This document shows positions 1-8,441 of a DNA stretch of 64,000 nucleotides, piece by piece (the stretch's first letter is position 1; each line of letters opens with the position of its first letter). Origin of the DNA: Stutzerimonas stutzeri. Its GTDB lineage: Bacteria > Pseudomonadota > Gammaproteobacteria > Pseudomonadales > Pseudomonadaceae. The translations under genes and the position numbers were made by a program. The stretch lies in contig NZ_POUL01000005.1 in NCBI RefSeq assembly GCF_002890895.1, positions 1 through 64,000 of the forward strand. Direction: 5' to 3'. Below the pieces are notes generated by a model. That model saw nothing but the letters and a program-made list of their open reading frames with translations. It was not told the origin of the DNA and ran no database searches.

Positions 1-250
1 GGCCGCAGCGCTATCTACGTCGCAGGCTCAAAGCCTAAGGGTGGATACGGCTTCCTGGCCTTCCCCCGATGATCAGTCGGGAACTATCACCCCAACATAG
101 CGTGGTAGTCGAGATACAAGGGTGGATGTCGCCTTTCACATCCACGCGGGCGGTTTGGCGCGCATTGGTGGATCGGTGAAGCGTGATCCACCCCACGATC
201 GCAGGCGTATATAGCGGCTCACGTAGATAATCTGGTTGGTGGCAATGAGG
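1..250. other. left-edge stretch, no complete gene
   Basis: I see no complete gene here. A short plus-strand frame open from the left edge ends with TAA at 36-38 (it would read PQRYLRRRLKA), and another ends with TGA at 70-72. Either could be the last codons of a gene lying to the left, but nothing identifies it. The rest is non-coding and carries the two-hairpin repeat described separately, downstream of the minus-strand hydrolase gene that stops at 251. Confidence 0.4.
122..192. repeat. two-hairpin REP-like dispersed repeat, copy 1
   Basis: Two adjacent hairpins: arms GTGGATGT (122-129) and ACATCCAC (138-145) around an 8-nt loop, then arms GGTGGATC (167-174) and GATCCACC (185-192) around a 10-nt loop. 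A second element with the same two-hairpin layout and the same GGTGGAT core lies at 6948-7026, and a short relative at 31548-31567. All are intergenic, as is usual for REP/BIME-type elements. Family assignment is inference. Confidence 0.6.
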
Positions 251-1153
251 CTACGTTGCCGATGCCAGCGCAGCAGTCTGGCCCTGGTGGCTCTGCTCCA
301 ACTCTGGCAGCAAATAATCCGTCCACAACGTTGGCGCGAAGACTCGGCGGAAGAAGCCGAAGTGGCCGATGCGATCTGCGCCGACTTCACTGGGCGAGAT
401 CCGGCGCATGGTCTTTGGCGCGCCGGTGTAGAAGCCATGCAACGATTCCGTGTTGCGTGCCGACATCATCTCGTCATCGGTGAATGACAACGACGTCAGC
501 GGCGTGCGCACGGCGGAGAAGGCCTGGCGCATCGGCTCACCTTCGATACCGACCAGATAGTCGGGGTGCAAGCACCAGCGCCGCCATTGGCGAATGACGC
601 CGGCGGGCAGGTCGCCCACGGCGCCGATACGGTCCCCCGGAAAGTAGCCGGCAATCGCCGTGAGCGCCGGCGCCAGGCCGTGCCAGAGCAACCAAGCCTT
701 GCGCCGGATCTGCGGGCTGTTCTCACGCCAGTAGCCGCTACCCGCCGCAATGGTGACGATACGGCTCAGCCGTTCATGGCCTTCGACCAGCGGCAGGATC
801 TGCGCGCCGACGCTATGGCCGATCCAGTAGATCGGCAACTCGCCAGCGGCTTCCACCACGGTCGCGAGCACCGCGCTACAGTCGTGGCGGGCCCAGTCGA
901 GGATGTCGACCTTCAATTGACGCAGCGGTATCTGGCGGGAGCGGCCCATGCCCAGATAATCGAAGGTGACAACAAGATAGCCCTGGTCGACGAGCCAGCC
1001 GGCAAAAGTGGCGTAGAAACCTTGTTTGACACCCATCGCCGGGGCGATCAGCACCGCACCACGGGGCGCGCCGTCTGGCTGATACCAGTGGCTGGAAATC
1101 GGGTGACCATTGCCGTTGTCGATCGAGCGCTCTTCTGCCTGTATCGTCGCCAT
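251..1153 (-). CDS. alpha/beta-fold hydrolase
   Basis: 300-aa cytoplasmic alpha/beta hydrolase. The N-terminal part has the oxyanion-strand pattern VLIAPAMG, then FDYLGMGRS, and the nucleophile elbow GHSVG near residue 122. A late HFGFF segment could carry the catalytic histidine. There is no signal peptide. It resembles S33-type serine hydrolases or esterases; the substrate cannot be told. The ATG at 1153 is preceded by GGGAG. It is divergently transcribed from a TetR gene, with a palindromic operator in the 99-bp gap, so it is probably the target of that repressor. Confidence 0.8.
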   Translation of the reverse strand: MATIQAEERSIDNGNGHPISSHWYQPDGAPRGAVLIAPAMGVKQGFYATFAGWLVDQGYLVVTFDYLGMGRSRQIPLRQLKVDILDWARHDCSAVLATVVEAAGELPIYWIGHSVGAQILPLVEGHERLSRIVTIAAGSGYWRENSPQIRRKAWLLWHGLAPALTAIAGYFPGDRIGAVGDLPAGVIRQWRRWCLHPDYLVGIEGEPMRQAFSAVRTPLTSLSFTDDEMMSARNTESLHGFYTGAPKTMRRISPSEVGADRIGHFGFFRRVFAPTLWTDYLLPELEQSHQGQTAALASAT

Positions 1154-1207
1154 CTTGTTGTTCTCCCTCTTCTGGGTTTGCCGCGAGCAATGCAGTATAC
1201 GAACAGC

Positions 1208-1235
1208 AGAATATAATTCTAGAAAAGTATTCTAG
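1208..1235. promoter_or_regulatory. candidate TetR operator over a -10 box
   Basis: Two overlapping palindromes lie between the divergent hydrolase and TetR genes: AGAAT-N3-ATTCT (1208-1220) and CTAGAA-N5-TTCTAG (1219-1235). ATTCTAG occurs twice, 13 bp apart. The first palindrome contains a perfect TATAAT (1212-1217) suitable as a -10 box for the rightward TetR gene, so binding here would block transcription. Position and symmetry fit a TetR autoregulatory operator; binding by the neighbouring protein is inferred. Confidence 0.6.
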
Positions 1236-1252
1236 TCGGTTGTGGAGGTTGG

Positions 1253-1834
1253 ATGGCTCGCAGTAGCCGTAAACAGGAAATTTTGCAGGCTGCGCTCGCC
1301 TGTTTCACCGAATGTGGCGTTGAGGCGACCACCATCGAGATGATTCGCGACCGTTCCGGCGCGAGCATCGGCAGCCTGTATCACCATTTCGGCAATCGTG
1401 AGCGGATCATCGCGGCGCTGTATCTGGAAGGCATCGGTGAATACGCCGCGCTGCTGGAGGCTGGACTGATAGAAACGCTGGATGCCGAGGCGTGCGTGCG
1501 GCTGTTCGTGACCAGTTATATCGACTGGGTGGTGGCGAACCCTGATTGGGCCCGCTTCGTCCTGCATAACCGTGGACGGGTCGAGGCCGGGGAGATGGGT
1601 GAACGGCTGCGCGAGGTCAATCAGGCCCATGGCGAGCGCGTCAGCGCGATCTTGCGTCGACACCGGGAGAGCGGCGCCTTCAGACGGATGCCGGGTGATT
1701 GCTTTCTGGCCGTGGTGATCGGGCCCTGCCACGACATGGCCCGCAACTGGCTGGCCGGACGTTCACGTACAGCGCTGGCGGATTGCCGCGAATTGCTCGC
1801 GGACATCGCCTGGGCCAGCGTCAGGGCTCAGTGA
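1253..1834 (+). CDS. TetR/AcrR-family transcriptional regulator
   Basis: 193 aa. Residues 1-55 form a TetR DNA-binding domain (SRKQEILQAALACF, then IEMIRDRSGASIGSLYHHFG as the recognition helix region). The C-terminal part is an all-helical ligand-binding domain of unknown specificity. The ATG follows a strong GGAGG at a 4-nt spacing. It is divergent from the alpha/beta hydrolase and shares the operator at 1208-1235 with it, so it probably represses both genes. The inducer is unknown. Confidence 0.88.
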   Translation: MARSSRKQEILQAALACFTECGVEATTIEMIRDRSGASIGSLYHHFGNRERIIAALYLEGIGEYAALLEAGLIETLDAEACVRLFVTSYIDWVVANPDWARFVLHNRGRVEAGEMGERLREVNQAHGERVSAILRRHRESGAFRRMPGDCFLAVVIGPCHDMARNWLAGRSRTALADCRELLADIAWASVRAQ

Positions 1835-1924
1835 TGGATTGCAGCGTGTCGCGAACGCTTTCGCTGATGACGCTGGATGGCTCCGGAGCCCTAGACGTGG
1901 GCCCTTGTCTGGCTGGGCAGCCGA

Positions 1925-2707
1925 TCAGACACCCAAGCTTTCGATATCGCGTGCGAGCATTTCCAGCTGATGCGCCAGTGAGCCCCGCAGGGTTTCTTCA
2001 CTGAGCTGGAAGGACGGTGCGCCGCAGGTCAGCGCCATGATGCTGCCGTCGGCCAGGTGCAACGGCACGCCGGCGGCCATCACGTTGCGGTCCCAGTCGC
2101 CGAGCGACAGGCAGAAGCCGTGCTGGCGGAACTCGGCAAAGGAGCCGTCCAGAGACTGCTTCATGTTTGCCCAGTCGTCTCCGTATTTGGTTTCCAGCGC
2201 CCCCATCAGGTGTTCGCGCTCCTTGTCCGGGGTCGCGGCGAGGAAGGCGCGGCCTGCCGCCGTGGTGGCCAGGGGCAGGCGTACACCGGCGTCCATGCGC
2301 AGCGTCGAAACTTCGGCCGGCCGGCAGTTTTCGATATAGATCATCGACAACCGGTCACGGCAGGTGAGCCCCACCGAGGTGTTGGTGCGACGCGAGAACT
2401 CGTCCATGTACGGTTTGGCTAGCTGGCGCACGCGCAAGTTGGAGACGTAGGCATAACCGAGCGCCAGTACGCCTGAGTCGAGCTGATACTTTTCCAGCTG
2501 CGGCGAGTAACTTAGGTAACCGAGCTTGGTCAGGGTATAGGTCATGCGCGACACCGTCGGCTTCGGTAGCCCGGTGATGCGTGCAATATCCTGGTTGCCC
2601 ATGACCACCGAGCCGTGAGTGAAGGCACGCAACACATCCAGTCCGCGCGAAAGCGCTTCGACGAATTTGCGGTCCTTGGGAGTATCGGTGTCTTCGATGT
2701 TGCTCAT
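1925..2707 (-). CDS. IclR-family transcriptional regulator
   Basis: 260 aa. The N-terminal winged helix (about residues 14-75) contains LSRGLDVLRAF, the helix-turn-helix IARITGLPKPTVSRMTYTL and the wing LGYLSYSPQLEKYQL. Residues 85-255 form the IclR effector domain (GVRLPLATTAAGRAFLAA, LADGSIMALTCGA). This family often controls aromatic or carboxylate catabolism, but no catabolic gene adjoins it, so its target is unknown. It is convergent with the TetR gene; about 600 bp of non-coding DNA lies upstream. The start has no strong Shine-Dalgarno sequence. Confidence 0.88.
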   Translation of the reverse strand: MSNIEDTDTPKDRKFVEALSRGLDVLRAFTHGSVVMGNQDIARITGLPKPTVSRMTYTLTKLGYLSYSPQLEKYQLDSGVLALGYAYVSNLRVRQLAKPYMDEFSRRTNTSVGLTCRDRLSMIYIENCRPAEVSTLRMDAGVRLPLATTAAGRAFLAATPDKEREHLMGALETKYGDDWANMKQSLDGSFAEFRQHGFCLSLGDWDRNVMAAGVPLHLADGSIMALTCGAPSFQLSEETLRGSLAHQLEMLARDIESLGV

Positions 2708-3148
2708 GGTGGTGTCGGTCTGTCTGGTGGTAGGGCGGCGGCGCGCACGATAGCAGATCGCCCATTGCTCGGCAGGGCGGGCTTTGCCAAACGGGCAGGC
2801 CAGCGTTGGAAGCCGACTGCGGCTACGAGGTAAACGCCAATTTGGTCATGATAGCCGAAATTAACGGTCCTGCATTCCGCACAGTAAAACGCTGGTTCGC
2901 TTATGGTGAGAAAATTGCTGTTAGTTGCCTCGTCTAGCTCGTTGCCTACAGATAGGATTCGGCGCTAACCGCCTCGCTCCGCGCGTTTACGGAGTGGCGC
3001 TCGGTGGACTTTGTCGTTCTGACAGCTTCCTATATAGAAGTGGGCAATCACGCAGGCGACGAACGGTTTCTCCCGGCGAGCCTCGCCAGGCGTGGGCCGG
3101 GAAGAAATTGAGCCAGAACAGGCCGACGGCGAAAAGTCACACCGCGCT
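2708..3148. other. intergenic region without a recognised gene
   Basis: About 440 bp between the divergent IclR regulator and the rpmB promoter. Open frames here are short and have no recognisable protein character. It presumably holds the IclR-gene promoter, but I could not pick one with confidence. An AT-richer patch around 2835-2925 is the most promoter-like part. Confidence 0.5.
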
Positions 3149-3176
3149 TGTTGCTCGGGGGGCTTTCTGATATAAA
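3149..3176 (+). promoter_or_regulatory. candidate sigma-70 promoter of rpmB-rpmG
   Basis: TTGTTG (3149-3154) and TATAAA (3171-3176) are separated by 16 nt, which fits a -35/-10 pair. Transcription would begin near 3183 and produce a leader of about 140 nt before rpmB. Visual assignment only. Confidence 0.5.
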
Positions 3177-3182
3177 GCAGCG

Positions 3183-3324
3183 CTCTTTTCTAGGGGCCCG
3201 GTTTCTTCGCTTGCCGCGTAGCCGGTAAGACCCCAACGAAACGTGGCGCTGAGCGCCAAATGACAATTGAATTCAAGCGGCCAACCCATGCCGGGTTGGG
3301 CATGTGGTTTTAGAGGGCTGAGGC
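3183..3324 (+). promoter_or_regulatory. structured 5' leader of rpmB
   Basis: The rpmB leader contains two clear hairpins: TGGCGCT-G-AGCGCCA (3244-3258) and CCAACCC-N5-GGGTTGG (3281-3299), the second ending 25 nt before the start codon. Ribosomal protein operons often use structured leaders for autoregulation; whether this one does is inference. Confidence 0.4.
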
Positions 3325-3561
3325 ATGTCGAGAGTCTGTCAAGTTACCGGTAAGGGTCCGGTAACCGGGAACAACATTTCCCACGCGAACAACAAAACCC
3401 GTCGTCGTTTTCTGCCGAACCTGCAGCATCACCGCTTCTGGGTCGAGTCCGAGAACCGCTTCGTACGTCTGCGCCTGACTGCCAAAGGCATGCGCGTTAT
3501 CGACAAGCGCGGCATCGACGCCGTTCTGGCTGAACTCCGCGCTCGCGGCGAAAAGGTTTAA
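3325..3561 (+). CDS. rpmB: 50S ribosomal protein L28
   Basis: 78 aa, full length for L28. The diagnostic opening [20 protein letters not shown] is followed by [11 protein letters not shown] and the C-terminal [12 protein letters not shown] region. Only one cysteine is present, so this is the zinc-independent form. It is an assembly protein of the large subunit. rpmG follows after 11 nt, forming the classic rpmBG operon. Confidence 0.98.
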   Translation: MSRVCQVTGKGPVTGNNISHANNKTRRRFLPNLQHHRFWVESENRFVRLRLTAKGMRVIDKRGIDAVLAELRARGEKV

Positions 3562-3572
3562 GGAGAAATATC

Positions 3573-3728
3573 ATGCGTGACCTGATCCGTTTGGTGTCCA
3601 GCGCCGGTACCGGCCATTTCTACACCACCGACAAGAACAAGCGCACCACCCCAGACAAGCTCGAAATCAAGAAATTCGATCCTGTCGTACGTAAGCACGT
3701 GATGTACAAGGAAGCCAAGATCAAGTAA
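3573..3728 (+). CDS. rpmG: 50S ribosomal protein L33
   Basis: 51 aa beginning [19 protein letters not shown] and ending [11 protein letters not shown], which is full length for L33. The ATG is preceded by AGGAG seven nt upstream. There are no cysteines, so this is the zinc-free variant. It is the second gene of the rpmBG operon, 11 nt after rpmB and directly before a strong terminator. Confidence 0.97.
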   Translation: MRDLIRLVSSAGTGHFYTTDKNKRTTPDKLEIKKFDPVVRKHVMYKEAKIK

Positions 3729-3746
3729 TTGATCGGCCCTTGAAGA

Positions 3747-3772
3747 AAAACCCGCCACTAGGCGGGTTTTTT
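3747..3772 (+). terminator. rho-independent terminator after rpmBG
   Basis: Stem CCCGCC (3751-3756) / GGCGGG (3761-3766) with a 4-nt loop, extended by A-T pairs and followed by a run of six T. It lies 18 nt after the rpmG stop. Confidence 0.9.
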
Positions 3773-3924
3773 CGTTTTTACAGCGCCGTGTGCGCCATCT
3801 TCAGGTTTTGGTGCTGGGGTGAGAGCCGCCCTGTACAGCCGGGAAGGGGCGACTCGTTCGGGCACGCGTTGCATCGAGCGCCCTTGTCGATCGAATGATC
3901 GCACCCGCCCCGGTCACCGCTTTG

Positions 3925-5244
3925 TCAGCCGGCCTTGCGGATGGCGCCAGCCAGGCGCTCGATCATCGCATCGATGTTCTCGCGCTCGACAATCAAGGCC
4001 GGCGACAAGGCAATGGTGTCGCCACTGGCGCGGGCCAGCAGGCCATCTTCGAAACACTGGCGGAACACCTCGTAGCCACGCTTGCCAACGCCGTCGGAGT
4101 GCGCTGCGAACTGAATGCCGGCGACCAGCCCGACCGTGCGAATATCGGTCACGTTCGGCAGCCCCTGCAGGCTGAACAGGGCGTCCTGCCAGTAACCTTC
4201 GATTTCGATGGCTTTCTGGAACAGGTTCTCCCGCTGGTAGATTTCCAGGGTCGCCAGAGCGGCGGCGCAGGCCACCGGATGGCCGGAGTAGGTGTAGCCG
4301 TGGAAGAACTCGATAGTGCTTTCCGGGCCCTGCATGAAGGCCTCATGAATCTTCTCGTCCACCAGCACCGCGCCCATGGGTATCGCGCCGTTGGTCAGGC
4401 CCTTGGCGCAGGTGAGGATATCCGGCGTCACGCCCCAGCGCTGTGCGGCGAAGGCCTCGCCAACCCGCCCGAAGCCGGTGATCACTTCATCGAAGATCAA
4501 CAGAATGCCGTGCTTGCGGGTGATCTCGCGCAAGCGTTGCAAGTAGCCAACCGGCGGCAGAATCACACCGGCTGAACCGGACATAGGCTCGACGATCACG
4601 GCGGCTATGTTTTCGGCACCATGCAAGGTGACCAGACGTTCCAGCTCATCGGCTCTTTCCACCCCATGCTCGGGCAAGCCGCGGCTGAACGCGTTGCGCT
4701 GCAGATCGAGCGTATGCGGCAGGTGATCGACGCCCGGCAGCAGTGCGCCAAAGGCCTTGCGGTTGTTGGTCATGCCGCCTACCGAGATGCCGCCAAAACC
4801 GACGCCGTGATAGGCCAGCTCCCGGCCGATCAGACGGGTGCGGCTGCCCTGGCCGATCGCACGCTGGTAGGCCAGGGCGATCTTCAGCGCCGTATCGGCC
4901 GATTCTGATCCCGAGTTGGTGAAGAACACCCGGTTGAGTCCGGCGGGGCTGATCTGTGCGAGCCGCTCGGCCAGCTCGAAGGGAAGCGGGTGGCCCATCT
5001 GAAAGGTGGGTGCGAAATCCATATGGGCAATCTGCCGGCTTACCGCCTCGCTGATCTCGCGTCGGCCATGTCCTGCGTTGCAACACCAGAGGCCAGCGGT
5101 GCCATCGATCACCTGGCGGCCATCGGTGTCTGTGTAGTACATACCCTCGGCGCGCTCCAGCAGGCGCGGGCTGCCCTTGAACTGACGGTTGGCAGTGAAG
5201 GGCATCCAGAAATGTTCGGCGGATGTGGCGTGATCGTGGGCCAT
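3925..5244 (-). CDS. omega-amino acid:pyruvate aminotransferase (class III)
   Basis: 439-aa PLP enzyme of the class-III aminotransferases, most like beta-alanine/omega-amino acid:pyruvate transaminases (MAHDHATSAEHFWMPFTANR start, GLWCCNAGHG, FDEVITGFGR). The PLP lysine is K281 in AKGLTNG and the ribosomal start is ATG 5244 with CCGGAG upstream; a longer in-frame start at 5463 would run into the kauB gene. It is divergent from kauB. In P. aeruginosa a similar aminotransferase gene (gabT2) neighbours kauB, so a role in converting guanidino- or aminobutyrate/valerate intermediates is likely; the substrate is inferred. Confidence 0.88.
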   Translation of the reverse strand: MAHDHATSAEHFWMPFTANRQFKGSPRLLERAEGMYYTDTDGRQVIDGTAGLWCCNAGHGRREISEAVSRQIAHMDFAPTFQMGHPLPFELAERLAQISPAGLNRVFFTNSGSESADTALKIALAYQRAIGQGSRTRLIGRELAYHGVGFGGISVGGMTNNRKAFGALLPGVDHLPHTLDLQRNAFSRGLPEHGVERADELERLVTLHGAENIAAVIVEPMSGSAGVILPPVGYLQRLREITRKHGILLIFDEVITGFGRVGEAFAAQRWGVTPDILTCAKGLTNGAIPMGAVLVDEKIHEAFMQGPESTIEFFHGYTYSGHPVACAAALATLEIYQRENLFQKAIEIEGYWQDALFSLQGLPNVTDIRTVGLVAGIQFAAHSDGVGKRGYEVFRQCFEDGLLARASGDTIALSPALIVERENIDAMIERLAGAIRKAG

Positions 5245-5326
5245 GATTGCTCCGGCAAGGCGACGGGTTCGACGGCTATGCTGTAGCGCGACATCACCCA
5301 GGCGCCCAGCGGTTTTGGCGAGTCTA

Positions 5327-5344
5327 TGTTTAATAAAACGAACA
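5327..5344. promoter_or_regulatory. candidate shared polyamine operator, copy 1
   Basis: An 18-bp site of the form TGTTT-N8-GAACA in the divergent gap between the aminotransferase and kauB. The divergent spuI/spuA gap carries a relative at 29320-29337 with 15 of 18 bases identical, including an uninterrupted AAAACGAACA. The inverted TGTT/AACA ends suggest a dimeric regulator; a PauR-like polyamine regulator is a guess. Confidence 0.45.
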
Positions 5345-5447
5345 AAACAAGGCTGGAAAAGGCTGCCGCGTAAAAAATATTGATAGGCCTGGTGCCGCTG
5401 GTTTAGGGTGCCTTTCTGATTATTCGACAGATTACTGAGGACGCCCC

Positions 5448-6941
5448 ATGACCACCCTGACACTTGCCGATTGGCAACAGCGTGCCCGCGACCTGCGCAT
5501 CGAAGGCCGGGCCTTCATCCAGGGCGAATACACTGCGCCCAGCGCCGGCGCCAGCTTCGACTGCATCAGCCCGGTCGATGGGCGAGTGCTGGCTCAGGTG
5601 GCGAGCTGTGACGAGGCCGATGCTGATCGCGCGGTGATCAGTGCGCGCATGGCCTTCGAGTCTGGCGTCTGGTCACGAATGGCGCCGGCCAAGCGCAAAG
5701 CCACGATGATTCGCTTTGCCAACCTGATCCAGGCCAACGCTGAAGAACTCGCGCTGCTGGAAACCCTGGACATGGGCAAGCCGATCGGCGATTCGCTGAA
5801 TGTCGACATGCCAGGGTCGGCCAATGCGCTGCGCTGGTCGGGCGAGGCGATCGACAAGATTTACGACGAAGTGGCGGCCACGCCCCATGATCAGCTGGGC
5901 CTGGTGACACGCGAGCCGGTGGGTGTGGTGGCGGCCATTGTGCCTTGGAATTTCCCGCTGATGATGGCCTGCTGGAAGCTGGGCCCGGCGCTGGCCACCG
6001 GCAACTCGGTGGTCCTCAAGCCGTCCGAGAAGTCGCCCCTGACCGCCATTCGCGTCGCGCAGCTGGCCATTGAGGCAGGCATCCCGGCCGGTGTTCTCAA
6101 TGTGTTGCCGGGCTACGGCCACGCCGTAGGCAAGGCGCTGGCGCTGCATATGGATGTCGATACTCTGGTGTTCACCGGCTCCACCCGGGTTGCCAAGCAA
6201 TTGATGATCTACGCGGGCGAGTCGAACATGAAGCGCGTCTGGCTGGAGGCCGGCGGCAAGAGCCCGAACATCGTCTTTGCCGACGCGCCGAATCTGCAGG
6301 CCGCTGCTGCGTCGGCTGCCGGTGCCATTGCCTTCAATCAGGGCGAAGTCTGCACCGCTGGCTCACGGCTGCTGGTCGAGAGTTCGGTTAAGGAGCGCTT
6401 CCTGCCGATGGTGGTCGAGGCGCTTAAAGGCTGGAAGCCGGGCAATCCGCTGGATCCGGCCACCAATGTCGGCGCGCTGGTTGATACACAGCAGCTCGAT
6501 ACGGTGCTTGGCTACATCGAGGCCGGTCGCAACGATGGCGCCAAAGTGCTGATCGGCGGCCAGCGGACGATGCAGGACACGGGCGGTCTTTACGTCGAGC
6601 CGACCATCTTCGACGGCGTCAGCAATGCAATGAAAATTGCCCGTGAAGAGATCTTCGGGCCGGTGCTGTCGGTGATCACCTTCGACACAGCGGCTGAAGC
6701 GGTGGCCATCGCCAATGACACGCCCTACGGTCTCGCTGCCGCCGTCTGGACGGCTGACCTGTCCAAGGCGCACCTGACCGCTAAGGCGCTGCGGGCTGGC
6801 AGTGTCTGGATCAATCAGTATGACGGCGGCGACATGACTGCGCCGTTTGGCGGCTTCAAGCAGTCCGGCAACGGCCGCGACAAGTCCCTGCATGCCTTCG
6901 ACAAGTACACCGAACTGAAGGCGACCTGGATCAAGCTGTAA
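5448..6941 (+). CDS. kauB: gamma-aminobutyraldehyde / 4-guanidinobutyraldehyde dehydrogenase
   Basis: 497-aa NAD(P)-dependent aldehyde dehydrogenase, exactly the usual length of Pseudomonas KauB/PuuC. Catalytic residues are visible: N168 (PWNFP), E267 (LEAGGKSPN) and C302 (NQGEVCTAG). The C-terminal NQYDGGDMTAPFGG motif is typical of the PuuC/KauB branch. It oxidises 4-aminobutyraldehyde from putrescine (via SpuC) or guanidinobutyraldehyde to the acids. It is divergent from the aminotransferase and shares a candidate operator motif with the spu region 24 kb away. A REP-like element follows its stop. Confidence 0.92.
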   Translation: MTTLTLADWQQRARDLRIEGRAFIQGEYTAPSAGASFDCISPVDGRVLAQVASCDEADADRAVISARMAFESGVWSRMAPAKRKATMIRFANLIQANAEELALLETLDMGKPIGDSLNVDMPGSANALRWSGEAIDKIYDEVAATPHDQLGLVTREPVGVVAAIVPWNFPLMMACWKLGPALATGNSVVLKPSEKSPLTAIRVAQLAIEAGIPAGVLNVLPGYGHAVGKALALHMDVDTLVFTGSTRVAKQLMIYAGESNMKRVWLEAGGKSPNIVFADAPNLQAAAASAAGAIAFNQGEVCTAGSRLLVESSVKERFLPMVVEALKGWKPGNPLDPATNVGALVDTQQLDTVLGYIEAGRNDGAKVLIGGQRTMQDTGGLYVEPTIFDGVSNAMKIAREEIFGPVLSVITFDTAAEAVAIANDTPYGLAAAVWTADLSKAHLTAKALRAGSVWINQYDGGDMTAPFGGFKQSGNGRDKSLHAFDKYTELKATWIKL

Positions 6942-6947
6942 AGACAT

Positions 6948-7026
6948 CCGTAGGGTGGAGGTCGCTTTTTACCTCCACTTTGCTGCACAGCAAGGGTGGA
7001 TCGATAACGCTTCATCCACCCTACGG
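6948..7026. repeat. two-hairpin REP-like dispersed repeat, copy 2
   Basis: Outer 12-bp perfect inverted arms (6948-6959 with 7015-7026, core GTAGGGTGGA) enclose two hairpins: GTGGAGGT (6955-6962) / ACCTCCAC (6971-6978), and GGGTGGAT (6994-7001) / ATCCACCC (7014-7021). Layout and loop sequences (GTCGC then a T-rich loop) match the element at 122-192. It fills the junction between convergent kauB and the glycosyltransferase gene and could end transcription from both sides. Confidence 0.7.
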
Positions 7027-7037
7027 TTTCTCGGCGT

Positions 7038-8441
7038 TTAGCTTTGCCCCCACTGCCCGCTACGACGCATGGCGCCCCATTGATGCTTGCGCCGTGAAAA
7101 CCATTGCCAGAGTCCACGGCAGCGCCAGAGGGTGTTCAGTTGGCGGTAACCGAAATTCTCCAGCACGGCCATGAGAAACAGCCGCAGCATGTCGCGGCGC
7201 CGCTCGTAGACGCGGAATGACAGGGTTTCCAACAGCAGGCCGTTGACCGAGAGCAGAATGCCCATGCCAATGGCGACCAGCAGAAAAGCGGTCAGCGCCG
7301 TGTAGGACACCACGCCATAGATGAACCCGCCGATCATGAATCCGTAACCCACCAGCTCGATCAACGGGCCCAACCATTCGAACAGGGCCAGGAACGGCCA
7401 GGCCAGCCAGCCGGGCGTTCCACCGCGAAGGCTGAAGGCGAGGCGGGCGTGACGGCCCAGGCTCTCGGCAAGCCCGCGTTGCCAGCGACTGCGCTGACGG
7501 CCGAGGGTGCCAAGGTCTTCCGGGCATTCAGTCCAGCAGATCGGGTCGGGCAAGTAACGGATGCGGTAGGGAATGCGCTTTTCCCGATGATAGCGATGCA
7601 GCCGCACCACCAGCTCCATGTCCTCGCCAACCGTGTCGGTGCGATAGCCGCCTACGGCCATGACCCGTTCCTTGTCGAACAGACCAAAGGCGCCGGAGAT
7701 GATCAGCACGGCGTTCATCGGCGACCAGCCAAGCCGACCGAACAGAAAGGCCCGCAGGTATTCAACGATCTGGAAGCGTGCCAGCCAGTTGCTCGGCAAT
7801 CCGGTGCGGATGAGGAAGCCACCGCGTACCTCGGAGCCATTGGCGATACGCACCGTGCCGCCCGCCGCAACGGTGCGTTCGTCTTCGAGAAAGGGTTGGA
7901 CGACACGCAACAAGCTGTCGCGCTGCAGAATCGAATCGGCATCCACCCCGCAGAACAAGCCGTGCCGCGCGGCGTTGATGCCGGCATTCAGTGCATCGGC
8001 CTTGCCGCCATTGGCCTTGTCGATGACCCGCAGATTGGCGTAGCGCCGTGATCGGTAGATCGCCTGCACCGGCTGATGGGCCACGGCCTGGCGCAGCGGC
8101 TCGGGGTGCGGCACCAACTCGAATTCCTCGATCAGCACCGCGAGGGTGTCGTCCTTCGAGCCGTCGTTGATCACCACCACTTCGAATTCGGGGTACTGCA
8201 ACTGCAGCATCGAGCGCACCGAGGTGCGGATCGTCGCTTCTTCGTTGAACGCGGGCATCAATACCGAGACCGGCGGCTCTACGCCCAGATAGGGCGCGAT
8301 TTCGCCGGTTTCGGCACGTTGGCGGATATAGCCCATCAGGCTGATCATCGATAGCACGTTGAGCAGCAGGTACATGCCGTTGAGCAGCAGGAAATAAACG
8401 ATGAAGCCCAGTTGCAGCCACCACAGCCAGTCGATAGTCAC
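7038..8441 (-). CDS. membrane glycosyltransferase family 2, polysaccharide synthase type
   Basis: 467-aa processive-type GT2. One or two N-terminal membrane segments (residues 5-38) precede the catalytic domain: PVSVLMPAFNEEATI, DGSKDD, GVDADS (DxD), the base motif GEDMEL and the acceptor motif RQRSRWQRG (QxxRW). At least three C-terminal membrane segments follow (about 345-420). There is no PilZ domain. The start is GTG at 8441 with an ideal GGAGG, and GTGA overlaps the stop of the HEAT gene. It probably polymerises a beta-linked polysaccharide at the inner membrane; the sugar is unknown. It is the last gene of the signalling/export island. Confidence 0.88.
   Translation of the reverse strand: MTIDWLWWLQLGFIVYFLLLNGMYLLLNVLSMISLMGYIRQRAETGEIAPYLGVEPPVSVLMPAFNEEATIRTSVRSMLQLQYPEFEVVVINDGSKDDTLAVLIEEFELVPHPEPLRQAVAHQPVQAIYRSRRYANLRVIDKANGGKADALNAGINAARHGLFCGVDADSILQRDSLLRVVQPFLEDERTVAAGGTVRIANGSEVRGGFLIRTGLPSNWLARFQIVEYLRAFLFGRLGWSPMNAVLIISGAFGLFDKERVMAVGGYRTDTVGEDMELVVRLHRYHREKRIPYRIRYLPDPICWTECPEDLGTLGRQRSRWQRGLAESLGRHARLAFSLRGGTPGWLAWPFLALFEWLGPLIELVGYGFMIGGFIYGVVSYTALTAFLLVAIGMGILLSVNGLLLETLSFRVYERRRDMLRLFLMAVLENFGYRQLNTLWRCRGLWQWFSRRKHQWGAMRRSGQWGQS

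Noticed and set aside
2925-3170. 81-aa frame in the IclR-rpmB gap
   Set aside because: No ribosome site, arginine-rich composition and no recognisable motif; it overlaps the proposed rpmB promoter.
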